The translations under genes and the position numbers were made by a program. From JANPEF01 sp046596055 (GTDB lineage: Bacteria; Eisenbacteria; RBG-16-71-46; DASYSL01): a stretch of 5,891 nt of DNA. Each line of letters opens with the position of its first letter. Position 1 is the first letter of the stretch. Location of the stretch: the NCBI GenBank assembly GCA_046596055.1, contig JBKJNH010000204.1, positions 1 through 5,891 of the forward strand, read 5' to 3'. Below, in pieces: positions 1 through 5,553 of the stretch. Below the pieces are notes generated by a model. That model searched no databases. It was not told where the DNA came from and was given only the letters and a program-made list of their open reading frames with translations.

Positions 1-1151
1 CGGGCCATGGCTTCCGCGGCTGCCATCTGCAGGAAGTAGACACCCGGCGCCGGCACGGGCGCACCGACAGCGCCACCCCCGCCGCCCCCGCCACCAAGCG
101 ACCAGGTAAGCCGGCCCGGTCCGGCAGGCTGCAAGCCGGGCTCGAAGATCGCGACCCGGCGGCCGCGCGCATCGATCAGCGTGAACACAGGCGAGGACGC
201 AACGGGCAGGGCGAAGCGCAACTCGAGGCGATCGCGCGCCGGCGTCGGTCCGGCGGCGAGTGCCAGCCGCAGATCGGGCCCAGCGGAGGCGTCGGTGGTC
301 GCGTTCGGGACCGGCGGAAAGCCTGCGTCGGCCCACGCCGTGTAGACGAACGATGCGGTCGCGACCGAGGCTTCGGTCAGGCGGCCCAGCGTCAAGGCGC
401 TCGTCCGCGACCACAGGCCGGCGTAGTAGGTCCCCGAGGTCGTCGAGCCGCCGGCGGCGTTGCGAGCCTCCGTGTCGGCGGTGATGACGTCGGTCACGCG
501 CGACTGCGAGGAGCCGGCGATCGCGAATGCCGCGTCGACCGGGTCCGGCAGATAGGTCGCCGCTCCCTCGTCGAGCAGCAGCGCGGCGGCGTTGAGGTCG
601 AGCATGCGCGTCTCGTAGCGATAGTGGATGCCGTTGTTGCCGGTAAGCTGGCCGTCGTAGTTGAGCGTGCAGTGGAGCGGCTGGTGCAGGTCGCCCACGT
701 AATGGCACAGGTCACTGATCCACAGGCGGGCGCGATCCCAGCGCCCGGTCGCCATCGCCGCGGTCAGCGAGTCGGTCACCTCGCCGATGGCCCACGGCAC
801 GATCCCCCACTGCTCGACCTGCGCCGCACCGTACGCGGCCTCGAGCACGGCGCGGTCGTGCGACAGCGTTCCGGCGTGGTACTCGGCGTAGGCGTCGATG
901 TCGATGTAGTGACGGAAGCGCTCGGACGGGATCGTGCCCTTGCGCGTGTCCGGATCCATGACGTGGGCGACCACCCACGTGTCCTCGCCGCGCAGGCCAT
1001 CGAGCGGCCACGGCAGCGAGGCGCCATACTCGCCTGCGATCGTGCGATGTCCGAGGGATCCCCAGGCATGCGCCGGGATCGGGGCGATCAGCAACAGCGC
1101 CGCAACGAGGGCGGCGCGGGCGTGCGTTGACGGGCGTGCGGTCAGGCTCAT
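1..1151 (-). CDS. Exported zinc-dependent phospholipase C / S1-P1 nuclease family protein with C-terminal sorting domain (3' end cut by window edge)
   Basis: I translated this frame by hand; it is open from ATG at 1151 to the left edge (383 residues, no stop reached). Residues 1-29 form a signal peptide ending AHA, so cleavage would leave Trp30 as the mature N-terminus. Enzymes of the zinc PLC / S1-P1 fold need an N-terminal Trp as a metal ligand. The other expected ligands follow: His35 (WGSLGH), Asp66 and His81, then His150, Asp154 and His160 in HYVGDLHQPLH, then His176 and Glu180. Spacings match P1 nuclease up to His160, but the last pair is HxxxE, as in Bacillus phospholipase C, rather than HxxxD. 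Family members cut phosphodiester bonds of nucleic acids or phospholipids outside the cytoplasm; which substrate applies here cannot be read. Residues from about 290 resemble a FlgD-like / T9SS type A sorting domain (DARGRRV, then APGVYFLQM), with perhaps 10-15 residues missing at the end. The start overlaps the stop of the flavoprotein gene, so the two are probably co-translated. Confidence 0.86.
   Translation of the reverse strand, partial: MSLTARPSTHARAALVAALLLIAPIPAHAWGSLGHRTIAGEYGASLPWPLDGLRGEDTWVVAHVMDPDTRKGTIPSERFRHYIDIDAYAEYHAGTLSHDRAVLEAAYGAAQVEQWGIVPWAIGEVTDSLTAAMATGRWDRARLWISDLCHYVGDLHQPLHCTLNYDGQLTGNNGIHYRYETRMLDLNAAALLLDEGAATYLPDPVDAAFAIAGSSQSRVTDVITADTEARNAAGGSTTSGTYYAGLWSRTSALTLGRLTEASVATASFVYTAWADAGFPPVPNATTDASAGPDLRLALAAGPTPARDRLELRFALPVASSPVFTLIDARGRRVAIFEPGLQPAGPGRLTWSLGGGGGGGGAVGAPVPAPGVYFLQMAAAEAMA
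72..95 (-). repeat. Poly-glycine codon run (8 Gly) inside the sorting domain
   Basis: Eight consecutive glycine codons (residues 353-360 of the exported zinc enzyme) replace the usual short Asp/Gly/Arg-rich turn between the strand ending in TW and the APGVYF strand. The codons are a mixture of GGT, GGC and GGG, so the DNA is G-rich but not a perfect simple repeat. It is probably a flexible loop that could vary in length between strains. Confidence 0.6.
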
Positions 1152-1837
1152 CGGGGAGCCTCGAGAAAGGTGGCAATCGCCTCGAGTGGCTTGCGCGCCA
1201 GGTCCGGCACCCGGCAGTCGGCCGCGGGATAGCCGACCGGGATGACGACGAAGGGTTTCTCGTTGGCAGGGCGTCCGCACAGGTCCCGCAGAAAGGTCAT
1301 CGGAGAGGGCGTATGCGTCAGCGCGGCGAGTCCCGCCCGGTGAAGTGCCTGCAACAGAAACCCGACCGCGATCCCGACCGACTCGTTGACGTAGTAGTTC
1401 TTGAGCGTGCGACCATCCGGGAGCACTTCGGGATCGCGGCGAAACACGATGATCAACCACGGGGCGATCTCCAGGTACTCCTTGTGCTCGTCGGTGCCGA
1501 GCGGCGCGAGCGCGGCCAGCCACTCGGCGGGGGCACGGCGAGAGTAGAAGTCGCGCTCCTCCGCCTCGGCCGCGGCACGAATCCGCTGCTTGAGCCCCGG
1601 GTCCCCGACGACCGCAAAGTGCCAGGGTTGGCGGTGCGCGCCGCTCGGAGCCGTTCCCGCGACGGCGATGGCGGCCTCGATCCATGCCCGCGGCACCGGA
1701 TCGGCCGAGAAGGCGCGGACCGATCGCCGCCCCCGGGCACAGGCCAGGTCCGCGGCAAGAGTCGCGGCCGAGACCCCGGGGCTGAATCGATCGGGTCGAT
1801 AGGAGACGAACGGGTGGATGTCGGGGGCTTCGGACAT
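1148..1837 (-). CDS. Iodotyrosine deiodinase-like FMN flavoprotein (nitroreductase superfamily)
   Basis: The chosen start gives a 229-residue nitroreductase-fold protein covering the whole domain. FMN-binding signatures are RRSVR (37-41), APSGAH (63-68) and a THTP stretch (174-177), where the family places the Thr near flavin N5. The C-terminal half reads GRPANEK (188-194), PVGYP (200-204) and VPDLARK (210-216), which is the signature of animal and bacterial iodotyrosine deiodinase (IYD) rather than of NfsA/NfsB-type nitroreductases. The three lid residues that grip the amino-acid part of halotyrosine in human IYD (Glu157, Tyr161, Lys182) have matches with identical spacing: Glu94, Tyr98 and Lys119. 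Reductive dehalogenation of a halotyrosine-like substrate is therefore a reasonable prediction, though the physiological substrate of bacterial homologues is uncertain. No signal peptide or membrane segment is seen, unlike the membrane-anchored animal enzyme, so it should be cytoplasmic. I chose ATG at 1837 because the upstream in-frame alternative is TTG at 1876, which adds 13 residues outside the conserved fold. It is the first gene of a two-gene operon. Confidence 0.88.
   Translation of the reverse strand: MSEAPDIHPFVSYRPDRFSPGVSAATLAADLACARGRRSVRAFSADPVPRAWIEAAIAVAGTAPSGAHRQPWHFAVVGDPGLKQRIRAAAEAEERDFYSRRAPAEWLAALAPLGTDEHKEYLEIAPWLIIVFRRDPEVLPDGRTLKNYYVNESVGIAVGFLLQALHRAGLAALTHTPSPMTFLRDLCGRPANEKPFVVIPVGYPAADCRVPDLARKPLEAIATFLEAPR
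1159..1162 (-). promoter_or_regulatory. Ribosome binding site of the exported zinc enzyme
   Basis: GAGG on the minus strand lies 7 nt before the ATG at 1151, inside the last codons of the upstream flavoprotein gene. It supports the ATG that overlaps the upstream stop (ATGA) as the true start and fits translational coupling. Confidence 0.5.
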
Positions 1838-1846
1838 GATGCGTGG

Positions 1847-1876
1847 AGAACACCCGACGCAACCCGCCGCCGTCAA
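1847..1876 (-). promoter_or_regulatory. Candidate promoter for the flavoprotein operon
   Basis: On the minus strand TTGACG (1876-1871) matches the -35 consensus at five of six bases. TGTTCT (1852-1847) follows after 18 bp as a poor -10 with three matches. Transcription would start very near the ATG at 1837, leaving almost no leader, and no clear Shine-Dalgarno precedes that ATG. The -35 element coincides with the TTG that would otherwise serve as an earlier start. This is a weak pattern-based call. Confidence 0.25.
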
Positions 1877-1921
1877 GCCAGAAGCTCGAAATCACCGGGA
1901 GGGCCCGCCCCGCGGCCGTCG

Positions 1922-1950
1922 TGGACAGGGGCGCGCGAACCGGCTAGGCT
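1922..1950 (+). promoter_or_regulatory. Candidate sigma70-type promoter for the DUF885-Nudix-symporter operon
   Basis: TGGACA (1922-1927, five of six -35 matches) is followed after exactly 17 bp by TAGGCT (1945-1950, three of six -10 matches). The region is otherwise very GC-rich, and the element sits about 50 bp before the GTG start at 1999. The implied leader is around 40 nt and contains the ribosome binding site. No operator repeat was recognised. Confidence 0.38.
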
Positions 1951-1987
1951 TCGCGGTCTCACCCTCGTTTCGACCCTCAGCCCGCAG

Positions 1988-1992
1988 AGGAG
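1988..1992 (+). promoter_or_regulatory. Ribosome binding site of the DUF885 gene
   Basis: AGGAG, within AGAGGAGA, ends 6 nt before the GTG at 1999. This is the strongest Shine-Dalgarno in the window and fixes a GTG start for the downstream gene. Confidence 0.75.
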
Positions 1993-1998
1993 ATTCCC

Positions 1999-3702
1999 GT
2001 GGTCCCTCCGACCGAGACGCGCGTGCACGATATTTTCGACCTCTCCAGCGAATTCGTGGACCGGATGGCCGCGCTGCGGCCCATGACGGCCACCTACCAG
2101 GGCCTCCCGGGGCACGACGACCGCTGGGACGATCTGAGCCCCGCCGGCGGCAAGGCCGTCGTCGACTTCATCACGGCCTACCAGAAGCGCGTCGACGGGC
2201 TCCCTGCCGCGGACGATCCGTGGGCGAAGCTCGCCGTCGAGGTCATGGCCGAGCACCTGCGTCTCGAGCGCGCGTACTACGAGGACGGCGACGACCTGCT
2301 CGACCTCAACAACATTGCCTCGACCTTCCAGTCCCTGCGCCAGGTGTTCGACCTCATGGACACGACGACGCGTGAAGGCTGGGAGAACATGGCTGCCCGC
2401 CTCGAGACGATCGACGCGGCGATCGAGGGATACCGCACCACGCTCGAGCTGGGTCGTTCGCAGGGCAAGGTCGTGGCCGCCCGGCAGGTCCGGGCCGCGA
2501 TCGAACAGGGTCGCATCAATGCGGGTCCGGAGTCCTACTTCCATCGTTTGCCCGGCCAGCTCGCCGACTCGAAGGTCGGCGATGCCGCGCTCACCGCGCG
2601 GATCGCGGCCGGCGTCGCGAAGGCGTGTGCCGCATTCGAATCGCTCGCGGATTACCTCGAGACGACGTACCTGCCGTCGGCCACGCCCAAGGACGCGGTG
2701 GGCCGCGAGCGCTACCTGCGCCAGACGCGCCGCTTCCTCGGCATGACGATCGATCCCGTCGAGACGTACGCGTGGGGCTGGCAGCAGGTCCGCTCGATCG
2801 AGAGTGAGATGAAGAAGGTCGCCGCCGAGATCGCCCCCGGCAAGTCGCTGGCCGAGGTGTTCGAGCTCCTCAAGCAGGACAAGGCGCGCTGCGCGGCCGA
2901 CCGCGAGGAGTTCGTGCGCCTGATGACCGAGCGCCAGGTCCGCGCCCTGGCCGACCTCGACGGCCGGCACTTCGACATTCCCGACGAGGTGCGCAAGGTG
3001 GAGGTCAAGATCGCGCCCCCCGGTGGCGCGCTCGGCGCGTACTACATCCAGCCGAGCGAGGACTTCGTCCGTCCCGGCACCGTGTGGTACTCGCTGGCGC
3101 CCGAGGAGGTCGCGAACATCCCGCTGTTCGGTCACATCACGACCGCTTACCACGAGGGCTTCCCGGGCCATCACCTGCAGTGCGGCATCCAGGTCGCGCT
3201 GGCCGATCGCCTGTCACGGCTGCACCGGCTATCAGTGTGGTACCCGGGCTACGGCGAGGGTTGGGCGCTGTACACCGAGTTGCTCATGCACGAGCTGGGC
3301 TACTTCGAGAAGCCCGAGTACGTGCTCGGCATGCTCGGCGCACAGATGTTCCGTGCCTGCCGCGTGGTCATCGACATCGGCAGCCATCTCGAGCTGCCCA
3401 TTCCGACCGACGACCCGACGTTCCACCCCGGCGAGGCCTGGACGTTCGACATCGCCGTCGAGCTGCTCACGCAGCGCTGCTCGGAGGAGGCCGACTACGC
3501 CCGCTCCGAAGGCACGCGCTACTACGGCTGGCCCGGCCAGGCGATCTCGTACAAGGTGGGCGAGCGCGTGATCATGGATACACGCGAGGAGCTGAAGCGC
3601 ATCCAGGGCGCGGCGTTCTCGCTCAAGGACTTCCACGCCCGCGTGCTGGGCTCGGGACCGGTCGGGCTCGAGTTACTGCGCGAGCGCGTGCTCGCGTCCT
3701 GA
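1999..3702 (+). CDS. DUF885 family protein, probable cytoplasmic zinc peptidase
   Basis: The 567-residue protein spans a full-length DUF885 domain, a family placed with the zinc metallopeptidase (MA-type) folds but poorly characterised biochemically. The N-terminus (FVDRMAALRPMTATYQGLPG, about residues 18-37) is the usual helical opening of the family. The presumed metal site is HEGFPGHH (385-392), the family's HExxPGHH form, followed by GEGWALYTE (419-427), where a Glu is expected to act as a further ligand. The C-terminus carries the conserved WPGQAISYK (511-519) and a final amphipathic segment. Many DUF885 proteins are lipoproteins; this one has no signal peptide or lipobox, so it should work in the cytoplasm, as in the related actinobacterial group. 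The substrate is unknown, and peptide hydrolysis is inferred from the fold. The GTG start has a strong ribosome binding site. It is the first gene of a three-gene plus-strand run, with the Nudix gene 22 bp downstream and no terminator-like hairpin between them. Confidence 0.9.
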   Translation: MVPPTETRVHDIFDLSSEFVDRMAALRPMTATYQGLPGHDDRWDDLSPAGGKAVVDFITAYQKRVDGLPAADDPWAKLAVEVMAEHLRLERAYYEDGDDLLDLNNIASTFQSLRQVFDLMDTTTREGWENMAARLETIDAAIEGYRTTLELGRSQGKVVAARQVRAAIEQGRINAGPESYFHRLPGQLADSKVGDAALTARIAAGVAKACAAFESLADYLETTYLPSATPKDAVGRERYLRQTRRFLGMTIDPVETYAWGWQQVRSIESEMKKVAAEIAPGKSLAEVFELLKQDKARCAADREEFVRLMTERQVRALADLDGRHFDIPDEVRKVEVKIAPPGGALGAYYIQPSEDFVRPGTVWYSLAPEEVANIPLFGHITTAYHEGFPGHHLQCGIQVALADRLSRLHRLSVWYPGYGEGWALYTELLMHELGYFEKPEYVLGMLGAQMFRACRVVIDIGSHLELPIPTDDPTFHPGEAWTFDIAVELLTQRCSEEADYARSEGTRYYGWPGQAISYKVGERVIMDTREELKRIQGAAFSLKDFHARVLGSGPVGLELLRERVLAS

Positions 3703-3724
3703 TCCCCGGGCCGCCGTCCCGACG

Positions 3725-4270
3725 ATGAGCGAGAAGGCCCGCGTCGTCTCGTCGCGCGAGATCCATCGCGGGCGGGTCGTCCATCTCTTCGTCGAGACGA
3801 TCACGCTGCCCAACGGGCACACGACCGCGCTCGAGGTGATCAAGCACCCGGGCGCGGCCGCGGTCGTCCCCTTCCTCGACCCCGATACGATCCTGCTCGT
3901 GCGCCAGTACCGCCACGCCGTCGGCGGCTATCTCCTCGAGATTCCCGCCGGCAAGCTCGACGCCGGCGAGGCCCCCGAGCACTGTGCGGCTCGCGAGACC
4001 GAGGAGGAGACCGGCTACCGCGCTGGCCGGCTCGAGAAACTGGGCGCGATCCTCACCACCCCCGGCTTCACCGACGAGATCATTCACCTGTACGCGGGGT
4101 ACGACCTGGTTGCGACGACGTCGGCGCTCGAGGCCGATGAGGATCTCAGTGTCCTCCCGATGCCGTTCGCCGACGCGCTGTCGCGCGTCGATCAAGGCAA
4201 GATCACCGACGCCAAGACGATGTCGGCGCTGATGCTCGCGGCCCGCGCCCGGGCGCGAGGTGGAGCGTGA
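3725..4270 (+). CDS. Nudix hydrolase, ADP-ribose pyrophosphatase type
   Basis: The 181-residue protein has a perfect Nudix box at residues 76-98: Gly76, Glu82, Arg90-Glu91, Glu94-Glu95 and Gly97, with the standard spacing. Just before it come VRQYRH (59-64) and LEIPAGKLD (71-79). After it comes the TTPGFTDE stretch with the Pro-Gly typical of ADP-ribose pyrophosphatases (NudF-like). The N-terminal strands (about residues 1-45) match the dimerising N-terminal domain of that group, and the length is usual. The likely reaction is Mg2+-dependent cleavage of ADP-ribose or a related nucleotide sugar to AMP and the sugar phosphate, in the cytoplasm; substrate specificity is inferred from the family. 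The ATG at 3725 has no obvious Shine-Dalgarno and lies 22 bp after the DUF885 stop. The C-terminal tail is Arg/Ala-rich and probably disordered. The stop overlaps the symporter GTG (GTGA). Confidence 0.9.
   Translation: MSEKARVVSSREIHRGRVVHLFVETITLPNGHTTALEVIKHPGAAAVVPFLDPDTILLVRQYRHAVGGYLLEIPAGKLDAGEAPEHCAARETEEETGYRAGRLEKLGAILTTPGFTDEIIHLYAGYDLVATTSALEADEDLSVLPMPFADALSRVDQGKITDAKTMSALMLAARARARGGA
4257..4260 (+). promoter_or_regulatory. Ribosome binding site of the symporter gene
   Basis: GAGG lies 6 nt before the GTG at 4267, inside the last codons of the Nudix gene. It supports the GTG that overlaps the Nudix stop over the internal ATG at residue 14, which would remove part of the first membrane helix. 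Confidence 0.45.
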
Positions 4271-5553
4271 GCCGCACCGTCTCGCCGCGAGCGATCCTCG
4301 CCGGAATGCTGATCGGCGGCGGACTGGGAGCACTCGCGCACGTCACCGCCGCCGACAGCCCGACCTTGCGGTGGATTCTCGCCAACGTCACCGAACCCGC
4401 GGGCAAGGTGTTCCTGCGGCTGTTGTTCGTGCTCGTGATCCCGATCCTGATCTCGGCACTGCCGCTGGGGATCGTCGGCGTGGGCGACCTGCGCGCGCTC
4501 GGTCGCGTCGGCTGGAAGACGCTGGCCTACACCGTCGTCGTCTCGCTGCTGTGCGTGTTCCTGGGTGTGGGGCTCGTGAACCTGATCCGCCCGGGCGAGG
4601 CGCTGTCCCCCGCGCTCAAGGCCACGCTCGCCGCGCGTGCCGCCGAGGGCGCCTCGGCGCTGCCGCAGGCGAACGACCTGCCGAAGGGCGGCATCGATCT
4701 CCTGGTCAACATCGTGCCCGACAACGCGGTCAAGGCGATGGCGAACGGCGACCTGCTGGCGGTCATGTTCTTCGCGCTGATGCTGGGACTGGGCCTCGCG
4801 CTGACGCCCACGCCCGGAGCGGCTCGCTTGCGCGAGGTGCTCGAGGGCGTCTACGACGTGTCGACCCGGCTGATCGACCTCGTGCTGCGGCTGGCGCCTT
4901 TCGGCGTGGCCGCGCTGCTGTTCACGCTCGCCGCGCGCTTCGGCTACGGGCTCGTGCCGCCGCTGGCGCTGTACGTGGCGACCGTTCTGCTGGGGCTCGG
5001 GCTGCACACCGTCGTCGTCTACTCGGCGGCGGTGAAGTACCTGGGCGGCATGAGCCCTGCCGCGTTCTTCCGCGGCAGCCGCGCGGCCATGATGACGGCC
5101 TTCTCCACGGCTTCGAGCAATGCGACGTTGCCCACCGCGCTGCGCGTCGCCGACGAGGAGCTGAAGCTCCCCCGCTCGGTCGCGCGCTTCGTGCTGACGC
5201 TGGGCTCGACCGCCAACCAGAACGGCACGGCATTGTTCGAGGGTGTGACCGTGCTGTTCCTGGCGCAGTTCTACGGCATCCCGCTCGACTTCGGACAGCA
5301 GGCGCTGGTCGTCGGCATCTGCGTGCTGGGCTCGATCGGGACGGCGGGCGTGCCCGCGGGGTCGCTGCCGGTGATCCTCATGATCCTGGGGCTGATCGGC
5401 GTGCCGGCCGAGGGCATGGGCATGATCCTCGGCATCGACCGCTTCCTCGACATGTGCCGCACGACGGTGAACGTCACCGGGGACCTCGCGGCCGCGGTCG
5501 TCGTCTCGCGCGGCGAGGTCGATGCGCCCTTCGTCGAGCCGTCGCTGGCCTAG
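4267..5553 (+). CDS. Dicarboxylate/amino acid:cation symporter (DAACS, glutamate/aspartate transporter family)
   Basis: The 428-residue inner-membrane protein has the DAACS architecture of eight helices and two re-entrant hairpins. Landmarks in order are TM1 (about 8-28), TM2 (44-72), TM3 starting LGRVGWK (78-84), the NIVPDN loop near 150, the HP1 tip ASSNATLP (282-289), NQNGT in TM7 (317-321), the HP2 tip GTAGVPAG (358-365) and TM8 with GIDRFLDMCRTTVNVTGD (389-406). Residues that bind the substrate in the archaeal aspartate transporter GltPh are kept: Asp395, Arg398, Thr399 and Asn402. The Arg indicates a second carboxylate on the substrate, hence glutamate, aspartate or a C4 dicarboxylate. 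The usual NMDGT is NQNGT, and two TM3 residues of the same sodium site also differ, so cation coupling may be unusual. The GTG start overlaps the Nudix stop by four bases, indicating co-translation. The stop overlaps that of the convergent transporter gene. Confidence 0.93.
   Translation: MSRTVSPRAILAGMLIGGGLGALAHVTAADSPTLRWILANVTEPAGKVFLRLLFVLVIPILISALPLGIVGVGDLRALGRVGWKTLAYTVVVSLLCVFLGVGLVNLIRPGEALSPALKATLAARAAEGASALPQANDLPKGGIDLLVNIVPDNAVKAMANGDLLAVMFFALMLGLGLALTPTPGAARLREVLEGVYDVSTRLIDLVLRLAPFGVAALLFTLAARFGYGLVPPLALYVATVLLGLGLHTVVVYSAAVKYLGGMSPAAFFRGSRAAMMTAFSTASSNATLPTALRVADEELKLPRSVARFVLTLGSTANQNGTALFEGVTVLFLAQFYGIPLDFGQQALVVGICVLGSIGTAGVPAGSLPVILMILGLIGVPAEGMGMILGIDRFLDMCRTTVNVTGDLAAAVVVSRGEVDAPFVEPSLA
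5550..5553. other. CTAG palindrome holding overlapping stop codons of two convergent genes
   Basis: TAG on the plus strand (5551-5553) ends the symporter and TAG on the minus strand (5552-5550) ends the transporter fragment. The two genes therefore overlap tail to tail by four bases with no intergenic space, and any transcription terminator must lie within coding sequence. Confidence 0.85.

Noticed and set aside
494..1176. Several 70-170 residue frames on both strands across the exported zinc enzyme
   Set aside because: The continuous minus-strand frame from 1151 to the left edge carries the signal peptide and all the metal ligands; the others are out of frame with it and Arg-rich.
1838..1876. 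TTG start giving a 242-residue flavoprotein
   Set aside because: The extra 13 residues are outside the conserved fold and the TTG coincides with a possible -35 element. ATG at 1837 is preferred, though not proven.
1908..1932. A CGCCCC...GGGGCG inverted repeat in the intergenic region as an operator or terminator
   Set aside because: It has only a six-base stem with a loop of about 16 bases in sequence of this GC content, which is expected by chance, and there is no T-run.
1127..2086. A 319-residue plus-strand frame crossing the flavoprotein gene and the divergent intergenic region
   Set aside because: It is antisense to the IYD-like gene, ends inside the DUF885 gene in another frame, and its composition is typical of a shadow frame.
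1873..3174. A 433-residue open frame on the minus strand opposite the DUF885 gene
   Set aside because: It is rich in Arg, Leu, Val, Gly and Asp, has no recognisable domain, and is antisense to the well-supported DUF885 protein.
3703..3724. A terminator between the DUF885 and Nudix genes
   Set aside because: The 22-bp gap contains a short CCCGGG but no usable stem-loop and no T-tract.
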